DNA from: Croceibacterium sp. TMG7-5b_MA50
GTDB lineage: Bacteria; Pseudomonadota; Alphaproteobacteria; Sphingomonadales; Sphingomonadaceae
Direction of reading: 5' to 3'
NCBI RefSeq assembly: GCF_039830145.1
Contig: NZ_CP156083.1
Span: forward strand, 1 to 64,000
Length of the DNA: 64,000 bases
A model generated the notes under the pieces. It did not search any database and was not told where the DNA came from. It worked only from the letters and a program-made list of their open reading frames with translations. This document shows, piece by piece, positions 17,276 to 24,617 of this stretch (its first letter is position 1; every line of letters starts with the position of its first letter). A program made the position numbers and the translations under genes.

Positions 17276-17287
17276 GGGGAGGCTTTC

Positions 17288-18298
17288 CTATGTCGTGGGA
17301 ACGGGGGCGTCGGGCCGGATCAGGCCGGCCGCGCGAAGGTCGCGCCACAGCGTGGGCGGAATGGCGGTGTCCATCAGCGCCACCGCCTGCGCCACCTGGG
17401 CGGCGCTGTTCATACCGGGGATGACCGACACGACCTGGGGGTGGGCAAGGGGGAATTGCAGCGCCGCGGCGGCGAGCGGCACGCGGTGGGCGGCGCAGAT
17501 ATCCTCGATCCCGCCGACCCGCTCCACGATGGCGGGCGGGGCGGGCTGGTAATCGTAATGGACCGGCTCGCCACCGCGCACGCCCTTCGCCAGGATGCCC
17601 GAATTGTACGGGCCGCCCAGCACGATCTTCACGTCGCGCGTCTCGCACAGCGGCAGGAAGGTTTCGAGCGCGTCCTGTTCCAGCAGGGTGTAGCGGCCGG
17701 CCAGCAGCACCACGTCGATCTCGCCGACGGCCAGCACCTCCTCGCACACCTGCCATTCGTTGACGCCGAGGCCGATGGCCCCGACCATGCCCGCGGCGCG
17801 TAGCTGGCGCAGCGCGCGGTAGCCGCCTTCCATGAACTCGGCGAGGCGGCGCTGGTGGTCGTCGCCATGCGCCATGCGGCCGATGTCATGCGCGTAGAGG
17901 ATATCCACCCGGTCCCGCCGCAGCCGGGCGAGGCTCCCCTCCACCGACCGCATCACCGCGTCGTAGGTGTAGTCGAACACGCTTTCGTACGGTTCGGGCG
18001 TGACGAAGGCCTGCCGCTGCGCCGTCAGGTCCGTGCCGGGGGGCACCGGGTCCAGCCGGCGGCCGACCTTGGTGGAGATGATCGCGGTCTGCTGCGGATC
18101 CAGCTCGGCCAGCGCCGCGCCTAGCCGCTTCTCGCTGAGGCCGAAGCCGTAATGCGGCGCGGTGTCGAAATACCGCAGCCCGGCATTCCACGCGGCGGCG
18201 ACCGCGTCATGCGCGTCCACATCGGGGAGCGCGCGATAGAGGTTGCCGATCGATGCCGCGCCGAAGCCGAGCCGTCCCAGGGCGGTAAGATCGACCAT
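17288..18298 (-). CDS. Aldo/keto reductase, probable L-fucose-type aldose 1-dehydrogenase
   Basis: This 336-residue protein has the full AKR tetrad: Asp45 and Tyr50 in 'FDTAPHYGFGLSEKRLG', Lys77 in 'ISTKVGR' and His137 in 'ILYAHDIG'. It resembles the branch containing D-threo-aldose (L-fucose) 1-dehydrogenase and pyridoxal 4-dehydrogenase, which oxidise the sugar pyranose to the lactone with NAD(P)+. It is the first gene of the operon leading to SDR, mutarotase, GH2 and TonB receptor, and the operator candidate at 18346-18360 lies 47 bp before its start. No lactonase gene follows, so that step must be spontaneous or encoded elsewhere. Confidence 0.75.
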   Translation of the reverse strand: MVDLTALGRLGFGAASIGNLYRALPDVDAHDAVAAAWNAGLRYFDTAPHYGFGLSEKRLGAALAELDPQQTAIISTKVGRRLDPVPPGTDLTAQRQAFVTPEPYESVFDYTYDAVMRSVEGSLARLRRDRVDILYAHDIGRMAHGDDHQRRLAEFMEGGYRALRQLRAAGMVGAIGLGVNEWQVCEEVLAVGEIDVVLLAGRYTLLEQDALETFLPLCETRDVKIVLGGPYNSGILAKGVRGGEPVHYDYQPAPPAIVERVGGIEDICAAHRVPLAAAALQFPLAHPQVVSVIPGMNSAAQVAQAVALMDTAIPPTLWRDLRAAGLIRPDAPVPTT

Positions 18299-18345
18299 GC
18301 GCGCTGCTGAAACTCCGGCGTGACTCTCTAGCTGCCGGCTAACTC

Positions 18346-18360
18346 ATAATACATCATACG
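18346..18360 (+). promoter_or_regulatory. GntR operator candidate, site 1
   Basis: ATAATACATCATACG lies in the 67-bp gap between the GntR gene and the aldo-keto reductase gene, 47 bp before the latter's start. It shares 13 of 15 bases with site 2 and is placed to control the AKR-SDR-mutarotase-GH2-receptor operon. Binding by the adjacent GntR protein is inferred. Confidence 0.6.
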
Positions 18361-18365
18361 TCAAT

Positions 18366-19124
18366 TCACTCAGCGGAAGTCTTCGCCGCCCGCCGCCTGG
18401 CCCAGGAGCTTTCGATGTGGTCGCGCATCGCCTTCCTCGCGGCGGGGCCGTTGCCCTTGACGATGGCGTTGTAGATCTCCTCGTGCGCGACATGAGTGGC
18501 GCGGATGTGTTCGATGTTCAGCCGCCCACTGTAATCGTGGTTGCGCAGCGCCTCCGACTGGAGGCCGTCGATCACCGCCTTGCTCAGCTTGTCGCCGGAG
18601 ATGCGCATGATGATGTCGTGGAACATCACATCCTCGTGCACATAGGCGGCGGGGTGGGGGATCAGGCTTTCGAGCTTCGCCATCTGCTCGCCCAGTTCCG
18701 CCAGCTCCTCGTCCGACCGCCGCTCCGCCGCCTTGTAGGTCATCTGCCCTTCCAGGAGGGAGCGGATCTCCGACAGGTTGTCGAGATAGCTGAGCCCGTC
18801 CTCCCGCTGGAACAGCGCCGCCAGGATCAGCGGGTCGAGCATGTCCCAGCCGCCGGAATCGCGCACGATCGTGCCGCGTCCCTGCTGCGACACGACCAGC
18901 CCCTTCTCCGTCAGGGCCATTGTCGCCTCCCGCACGACGGTGCGGCTGACGCCGTACATGTCGCCCAGCATGCCTTCGGGCGGCAGGGCGGTGCCCGCGG
19001 GGTAGGTTTCGGTGACGATCGCCTTCACGATATCCTCGACCACCGCCTCCGCCAGGCGGGGCCGCCGCCGGATGCGCAGCGAATCTGGGGCGGGCTTCTC
19101 GTACATGGCGGTGGGTCTCTTCAC
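18366..19124 (-). CDS. GntR-family regulator, FadR/FCD type
   Basis: The protein has a winged helix at its N-terminus ('RLAEAVVEDIVKAIVTETYP', 'LPPEGMLGDMYGVSRTVVRE') and an FCD ligand domain with the usual metal-binding set: Asp and His in 'HEDVMFHDIIM', His in 'THVAHEEIYNAI' and His in 'MRDHIESSW'. FCD regulators usually sense carboxylic or sugar acids. The GTG start at 19124 (252 residues) is chosen for the GGGGAGGAG site 11 bp upstream; ATG starts at 19106 and 19172 are alternatives. Three similar 15-bp sites at neighbouring promoters suggest it controls this whole deoxy-sugar locus, including its own gene. Confidence 0.85.
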   Translation of the reverse strand: MKRPTAMYEKPAPDSLRIRRRPRLAEAVVEDIVKAIVTETYPAGTALPPEGMLGDMYGVSRTVVREATMALTEKGLVVSQQGRGTIVRDSGGWDMLDPLILAALFQREDGLSYLDNLSEIRSLLEGQMTYKAAERRSDEELAELGEQMAKLESLIPHPAAYVHEDVMFHDIIMRISGDKLSKAVIDGLQSEALRNHDYSGRLNIEHIRATHVAHEEIYNAIVKGNGPAARKAMRDHIESSWARRRAAKTSAE

Positions 19125-19191
19125 GGGCGGATGGCTCCTCCCCACCTGCCCATGCAAATGCGGCTTCGTCAACGTCTTGCCAAGGACAAAG

Positions 19192-19206
19192 ATAATACAT
19201 AATACC
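19192..19206 (+). promoter_or_regulatory. GntR operator candidate, site 2
   Basis: ATAATACATAATACC sits in the divergent promoter between the GntR gene and the enolase-superfamily gene, 42 bp before the latter's start. It is nearly identical to site 1 and to the reverse complement of site 3. A regulator binding here could control itself and the divergent operon at once. Confidence 0.6.
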
Positions 19207-19248
19207 TTTACTCAAGCCGTTCAGTGCGGCTGCGGGAGGGGGTTCGGC

Positions 19249-20406
19249 ATGAAGGTCACCGGCTACAGGAGCCTGGTCACGTCGCACGACTGGCGGCGCC
19301 CGGTCGGGGATGCGAACGGCACCATCGCCTCCGGCATCACGGAAGTGCCGGTCCTGATCCTGGAAACGGATGGCGGGCTGGAGGGCGTGGGCCTGGGCCA
19401 GCATGGGGAGATCGCCCGCGTGTTCCCCGCGGTGGAAGGGCAGGACCCGCGCGCGGCGCCAGCCCTCTACGACAGCATGCTGGGCCATGTGTTCAAGAGC
19501 GGCCATGCCGGGCAGACCTATGGCGCGATCGCGGCGATCGACATGGCGCTGTGGGACCTGAAGGCGAAGATGGCGGGGGAGCCGCTGTGGCGCACGCTGG
19601 GCGCCGCCGACAGGTTCGTGCGCGGCTACGCCTCCGGCCTGTGCTATGGCCTGGATGACGATGCCTTCGCCGCGCTGTATGGCGAATGGGCCGAACGGGG
19701 CTTCCATTCGGCAAAGATCAAGGGGGGCAAGGATCTGGCGCGCGACATCCGCCGGCTGAAGATCGTGCAGGGCATCATGGCCCGCAACAACCCCGTCCCC
19801 GCGCTGATGCTGGACGTCAACGAAAGCTGGAACCGCAAGCAGGCGATCCGCCACCTCGCCGCGATCGAGGCGGCGGGGATCGACCTCACCTGGATCGAGG
19901 AGCCGGTGCGCCGGTGGGACGCCGCCGGCCACGCGGCGATCACCCGCGCCGCCCGCCCGGCGGTCGCCACGGGTGAGAACCTGACCGGGCTGGAGCAGTT
20001 CGCCCCGTTGTTCGACGCGGGCGCGGTGGACGTGGTGCAGGCGGGCAGCGTGTGGGGCATCACCCATTTCACCCGCGTCGCCATCGCCGCCCATGTGCGC
20101 GACCTGCCGGTCTCCCCCGTCGGCTATGACTGCAACCCGGCCGCCCATGCGGCGGCGGCGGTGCCCAACATGATCGGGCTGGAGGTGCAGGACTTCCACT
20201 GGCCCGCCGGCCTCGACGTCGATCAGCAGATCGCCGATGGCGGGGTCGTGCTGGGCGACCGGCCGGGCCTGGGGATCGAGGTGGACGAGGCGGCGATCGC
20301 CGGCCATCGCGCCGAAGGGACCTGGAACGTCGCCGGTGGGCCGCATCGCCGCCCGCGTGACGCCGGCCTGAGGCTGGTGCCCGACACCGGACCGGCGCTG
20401 CCATGA
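19249..20406 (+). CDS. Enolase-superfamily sugar-acid dehydratase-like protein
   Basis: The ATG at 19249 gives 385 residues; a longer reading from 19012 crosses the promoter and is rejected. It is a mandelate racemase/muconate lactonizing enzyme homologue: the K-x-K catalytic pair is Lys156/Lys158 ('SAKIKGG'), the metal ligands are Asp189 ('LDVNES'), a Glu in 'WIEEP' (217-218) and Glu243 ('TGENL'), with Asp261 following. Where related dehydratases usually have His (around 289), this protein reads 'PVSPVGYDCNPAAH', so the second acid/base appears changed. A role as L-fuconate or L-rhamnonate dehydratase is suggested by neighbours only. It overlaps the next gene by ATGA. Confidence 0.7.
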   Translation: MKVTGYRSLVTSHDWRRPVGDANGTIASGITEVPVLILETDGGLEGVGLGQHGEIARVFPAVEGQDPRAAPALYDSMLGHVFKSGHAGQTYGAIAAIDMALWDLKAKMAGEPLWRTLGAADRFVRGYASGLCYGLDDDAFAALYGEWAERGFHSAKIKGGKDLARDIRRLKIVQGIMARNNPVPALMLDVNESWNRKQAIRHLAAIEAAGIDLTWIEEPVRRWDAAGHAAITRAARPAVATGENLTGLEQFAPLFDAGAVDVVQAGSVWGITHFTRVAIAAHVRDLPVSPVGYDCNPAAHAAAAVPNMIGLEVQDFHWPAGLDVDQQIADGGVVLGDRPGLGIEVDEAAIAGHRAEGTWNVAGGPHRRPRDAGLRLVPDTGPALP

Positions 20407-21689
20407 GCGGCGGTGTGACGGCGATGGCGGGCGACCCGGTCGCGGCGCGTCAGCCCGCCTTTGTGGAGGGCGCGGCCCGGCGGCGGCTGCAGATCTCCCT
20501 GATGGTCAATTTCTTCCTGCTGATGGCGCTCTACAGCGGGGTGCTGGGCGTGTTGCTGCCCAACCAGATCGCGGAGCTGGATGCGGGCAACAAGGCCAAC
20601 AACCTGGCGCTGCTGTTCGCCATCACCTCCATCTTCTCCACGCTGGCGACCCCCATCGCCGGCGCCCTGTCGGACCGGACGCGCAGCCGCTGGGGCCGGC
20701 GCACGCCGTGGATCGCGATCGGTTCGCTGGTGGGATCGCTGGCGCTGTTCGGCGTATCGTGGATGACCAGCTTCTGGTCGCTGATGGTGCTGTGGGTGAT
20801 GGCGGCGATCGCCTACAATTCCATGCAGCCGGCGATGACCACGCTGATCGCCGATCGCTTCCCGCCCGAAGTGCGCGGCGGCGTGTCGGGCATCGTCGGC
20901 GCGGGGATCACCGCCGGGCTGACCGCGGGCACGGTGACGGCGGGCTATCTGGCAGGGCGGGCCATGCTCGCCTACGGCCTGTTCGCCGCCGCCATCGCGG
21001 TTTCCTGCCTCGCCTTCGTGGCGCTGAACCGCGAACCGCCGAGCGATGCCATGCCGCGCCGGCCGATCCGCTGGGGGGAGTTCCTGCGCGGCTTCTGGAT
21101 CAGCCCCCGCCAGCATCCTGACTTCGCCTGGGCCTTCGCCAGCCGCTTCACCATCTACATGGGGTATCAGGCGGTCGCGGCGTACCTGCTGTATATCCTG
21201 CGCGATTACATCCGGCTGGGCGACGGGGAATCGAACATCGCCATCGCCAACATGGCGATCATCACGCTGGTGACGCTGGTCGCATCGGCGCTGCTGTCAG
21301 GCTGGTGGTCGGACCGGGTGCAGCGGCGCAAGCCCTTCGTCATCGCTGGCAGCCTGATCATGGGATGCGCCATGGTGGCGCCGCTGGCCGCGCCATCCAT
21401 GGCGGGCATGTGGGCGTATGCCGCGATCATCGGGGTCGGATACGGCATGTTCATGTCGATCGACATCGCGCTGATGACGCAGGTCCTGCCGCAGAGCGTG
21501 GCGGGGGACGAGGGGCGCGACCTGGGCGTGCTGACCACCGCGGTCAACATCCCGCAGATCATCAGCCCGGTGATGGCCGCCGCGCTGCTGGGCCTGACCG
21601 ATGGCGATTACCGGGCGATCTTCTGGGCGGCGATCATCTTCGTGTTCGGCAGCGCCTTGTGTGTCATCCCGATACGCTCTGTGCGGTAG
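20403..21689 (+). CDS. MFS sugar transporter
   Basis: The 428-residue protein has about twelve hydrophobic segments and the loop motif 'GALSDRTRSRWGRRTPW', a spacing reminiscent of sucrose/glycoside-type (GPH or SLC45-like) carriers. The N-terminal 25 residues are polar and precede 'ISLMVNFFLLMALYSG'. It is coupled to the enolase-superfamily gene by an ATGA overlap and should move a mono- or disaccharide, or sugar acid, across the inner membrane for that enzyme. The substrate is not specified by the sequence. Confidence 0.75.
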   Translation: MSGGVTAMAGDPVAARQPAFVEGAARRRLQISLMVNFFLLMALYSGVLGVLLPNQIAELDAGNKANNLALLFAITSIFSTLATPIAGALSDRTRSRWGRRTPWIAIGSLVGSLALFGVSWMTSFWSLMVLWVMAAIAYNSMQPAMTTLIADRFPPEVRGGVSGIVGAGITAGLTAGTVTAGYLAGRAMLAYGLFAAAIAVSCLAFVALNREPPSDAMPRRPIRWGEFLRGFWISPRQHPDFAWAFASRFTIYMGYQAVAAYLLYILRDYIRLGDGESNIAIANMAIITLVTLVASALLSGWWSDRVQRRKPFVIAGSLIMGCAMVAPLAAPSMAGMWAYAAIIGVGYGMFMSIDIALMTQVLPQSVAGDEGRDLGVLTTAVNIPQIISPVMAAALLGLTDGDYRAIFWAAIIFVFGSALCVIPIRSVR

Positions 21690-21690
21690 A

Positions 21691-21705
21691 CATATTACGT
21701 ATTAC
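21691..21705 (-). promoter_or_regulatory. GntR operator candidate, site 3
   Basis: On the minus strand this reads GTAATACGTAATATG and matches sites 1 and 2 at 11 and 11 of 15 positions. It lies 70 bp before the chosen start of the second TonB receptor, so receptor and beta-helix protein probably belong to the same regulon. Confidence 0.55.
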
Positions 21706-21775
21706 ATCATTTGACATTGCGAGAAACTTCGCGCAGAAAGCACTCACAAGATAATAGTCAGGGATGGGAGTTGTC

Positions 21776-24520
21776 ATGGCACAGGTGAGTGCACGTGCGC
21801 GTCGCGCGCTGCTGGTCGCAACCGCAATCCCGGCGCTCGGCTGGTCCGGCGCCGTCGGGGCGCAGGTGATCCAGCCCGCCCGGCAGAGCGAGGCGGCCCC
21901 GGTCGATGCGGAAGGGACGGAGATCATCGTCACCGGCATCCGCGCCGCCGAACGCGCCGCCATCGACATCAAGCGCAATTCGGTCGTGGTGGTCGATTCC
22001 ATCGTGGCGGAGGATCTGGGCAAGCTGCCCGACAACAATGTGGCGGAATCGCTGCAGCGCATCCCCGGCGTCACCATCGAGCGCAACCGGGGCGAGGGCC
22101 GCTTCGTCACCGTCCGCGGCTTCGGGCCCAAGTTCAACGCGGTGACGGTGAACGGCCGCACGCTGGCGACCGACAATAATGGCCGCGAATTCAGCTTCGA
22201 CGTGATCCCGTCGGAGATCATCACCGGGGCGGACGTGTACAAGTCCCCGCAGGCCAGCATCAACGGCGCCTCCATCGGCGCGACGATCGACGTGCGCACG
22301 CTGCGCCCGATCGACGGCAAGGCCGGGCTGACCTTCGCCGCCAGCGCGGCGGGCATGTGGTCCGAACTGGCCGACAGCTACAATCCGGAGGTGTCGGGCG
22401 TCGCGAGCTGGCGCAACGATGACGGCACCATGGCCTTCGCCCTGGGCGGCGTCTATTCCGAACAGGAGAACCGGATCGACGAGTTCACCATCGGCGCGGG
22501 GCATGTCCGCCGGTCCAGCACCGACAGCTATTACAACCGCGCGGGCGTGCCCGGCGCGCGCATCGGGCCGAACGTCGCGCCGTTCAGCCGCATCTCCATG
22601 CCGTCCAACCTGTCGCCGTTCTTCTTCGAACGCGACCTGACCCGCTGGGGCGTGAACGCCGCCTTCCAGTTCCGCCCGTCCGACCGGATGGTGGTGACCG
22701 TGGATGGCCTGTATTCCAAGGCCCGCTTCGTGGAGCAGCAGACCGGCCTCGCCTACGACTTCGCCGGCGGCACGCTGGTGGAACAGGTGGTCGAAGGCGG
22801 GGAGGCGCTGTTCCAGCGCTACCAGGGCGGGTTCGTCGACCAGATCATCCAGTTCGACGACCGCGACGTCACGACCGACCAGCTCGGCATCAATTTCGAC
22901 TGGGAGGCGACGGACGATCTGCGCGTTAGGCTAGACGGCTCGCTCTCCAACGCGCAGCGCCGGGGCAAGGAGAACAATCTGTTCACCACCATCCGGCGCA
23001 AGAACGTGGACCTGTTCTGGGATCGGCGCAGCGGCAGCCCGATCTACGATTACGGGTTCACCAGCCCGAACTACGCCAATGCGGCGACCAATCCCAACGG
23101 CATCACCGCGCACTACTATATCTGGGGCGGCGGCGCGGACATCGATGACGAGATCGCGGAGGCGCGCGCCGATGCGGAATGGAACCCCGGCGCGGGGCCG
23201 TTCACCATCTCCGCCGGCGGGCTGTTGCAGCGCCGGGTGAAGACGATCACTGCCAACGAGACCTCCTTCGCCGAACAATGCGCCTATTGCGACAGCAACC
23301 GCGTGCTTTCGCCCGACCTGTTCCAGCCGACCGACCGGGGCTTCTTCCCCGGCGGGGGCGGCAACATCCTGCGCGACTGGCTGATCTACGACCCGCTGGC
23401 GCTGGTTCAGCAGATCGACCGCTTCGCGGCGGAGGACGGGCGCACCTTCAACCCCGGCGTGTTCAGCCCCGCCGCCTCGTCCGAAGTGGATGAGAAGGTC
23501 AAGGCGCTGTATGTGATGGGCGCGCTCGACACCGAGATCGGCGGCATGCCGCTGGCGGTGAATGTCGGCGTCCGGTTCGAGGATACCGATTACACCAGCA
23601 CCGGGGCGTCGCGCACCGTCATCAGCGCGCGGCCCAATGCGGGCGGGCAGAACATCGTGGTGGTGTCGCCGGTCGTGCCGGTCGGCTTTCGCGGGCAGTA
23701 CCAGGATTGGCTGCCATCCTTCAACGCGCGGCTCAACCTGACGGACGAGCTGATCCTGCGCCTCGCCGCGTCCAAGGTGCTGACGCGCCCGACCCTGTCC
23801 GACCTGTCGCCGCGCCAGTCGATCCAGACCAATCCCGGCAACGAGACCATCCGCCGCGGCAATCCGGACCTGCAGCCGTTCCGCGCCAACCAGGTGGAAG
23901 CCGGGCTGGAATGGTACTTCATGCCCGATGCGCTGCTGAACGTCGCCGCGTTCTACAAGGACATCCAGAGCTTCGTCACGCTGGTGACGACGCCGCAGCT
24001 GGTGGACCAGGTGACGTTCCAGGTGACCGTGCCCGACAATGGGGAGGGCGCGACGGTCAAGGGGTTCGAGGTCGGTTACCGCCAGTCCTTCGCCCAGTGG
24101 CTGCCGGCCCCGTTCGACGGGCTGGGCGTACAGACCAGCTACAATTACACGGACAGCAACGCCAGTTACACCAATGCGGTCGCCAATGTGTCCTTCGGGC
24201 TGGAGGGTCTGTCCAAGCATTCGTACAGCCTGGTCGGCTTCTACGAGAAGTATGGCCTGTCGCTGCGCGCGGCATATACCTACCGCGACAATTTCCTGCA
24301 GATCGCGTCGGGCCGCAATGGCGAGCCGGAATATTTCGACGCATACGGCCAGCTGGACGTCAGCGCGTCCTACGACATCGACGAGCGGTTCACGATCTTC
24401 GCCGACGCGATCAACCTGAACAATGCGAACGAGTTCATCTACTCCGTCAGCGAGAACCGCACCAAGGAATACCGGCAGACCGGCCGGCGCGTATCGGCCG
24501 GTGCCCGCATCCGTTTCTGA
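21776..24520 (+). CDS. TonB-dependent receptor (glycan-locus type)
   Basis: The 914-residue receptor has a signal peptide (about 1-28), TonB box 'EIIVTGIRA', a plug with 'VAEDLGKLPDNNVAESLQR' and a long barrel ending in Arg-Phe. It is of the same TIGR01782-like class as the receptor at 10073-12649 but clearly different in sequence, so the locus has two outer-membrane ports. The ATG at 21776 is preferred over 21764 because GGGAG lies 5 bp upstream of it. Operator candidate site 3 sits in its promoter. It is followed by the exported beta-helix protein, probably the enzyme acting on its ligand. Confidence 0.9.
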   Translation: MAQVSARARRALLVATAIPALGWSGAVGAQVIQPARQSEAAPVDAEGTEIIVTGIRAAERAAIDIKRNSVVVVDSIVAEDLGKLPDNNVAESLQRIPGVTIERNRGEGRFVTVRGFGPKFNAVTVNGRTLATDNNGREFSFDVIPSEIITGADVYKSPQASINGASIGATIDVRTLRPIDGKAGLTFAASAAGMWSELADSYNPEVSGVASWRNDDGTMAFALGGVYSEQENRIDEFTIGAGHVRRSSTDSYYNRAGVPGARIGPNVAPFSRISMPSNLSPFFFERDLTRWGVNAAFQFRPSDRMVVTVDGLYSKARFVEQQTGLAYDFAGGTLVEQVVEGGEALFQRYQGGFVDQIIQFDDRDVTTDQLGINFDWEATDDLRVRLDGSLSNAQRRGKENNLFTTIRRKNVDLFWDRRSGSPIYDYGFTSPNYANAATNPNGITAHYYIWGGGADIDDEIAEARADAEWNPGAGPFTISAGGLLQRRVKTITANETSFAEQCAYCDSNRVLSPDLFQPTDRGFFPGGGGNILRDWLIYDPLALVQQIDRFAAEDGRTFNPGVFSPAASSEVDEKVKALYVMGALDTEIGGMPLAVNVGVRFEDTDYTSTGASRTVISARPNAGGQNIVVVSPVVPVGFRGQYQDWLPSFNARLNLTDELILRLAASKVLTRPTLSDLSPRQSIQTNPGNETIRRGNPDLQPFRANQVEAGLEWYFMPDALLNVAAFYKDIQSFVTLVTTPQLVDQVTFQVTVPDNGEGATVKGFEVGYRQSFAQWLPAPFDGLGVQTSYNYTDSNASYTNAVANVSFGLEGLSKHSYSLVGFYEKYGLSLRAAYTYRDNFLQIASGRNGEPEYFDAYGQLDVSASYDIDERFTIFADAINLNNANEFIYSVSENRTKEYRQTGRRVSAGARIRF

Positions 24521-24560
24521 CCCGTCTTTCCCCCGCCGGTCCCCACTCGGCGGCAAAATG

Positions 24561-24592
24561 GCGTCCCGGTCCATGGCCGGGGCGCCCCTTTT
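24561..24592 (+). terminator. Possible intrinsic terminator/attenuator
   Basis: GCGTCCCGG, a 7-nt loop and CCGGGGCGC (one G-T wobble) are followed by CCCTTTT. It lies between the TonB receptor stop and the beta-helix protein start, so it may lower expression of the downstream gene rather than end the operon. Confidence 0.45.
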
Positions 24593-24617
24593 CGTTTTCA
24601 GGCATGGAGCAGGATTG

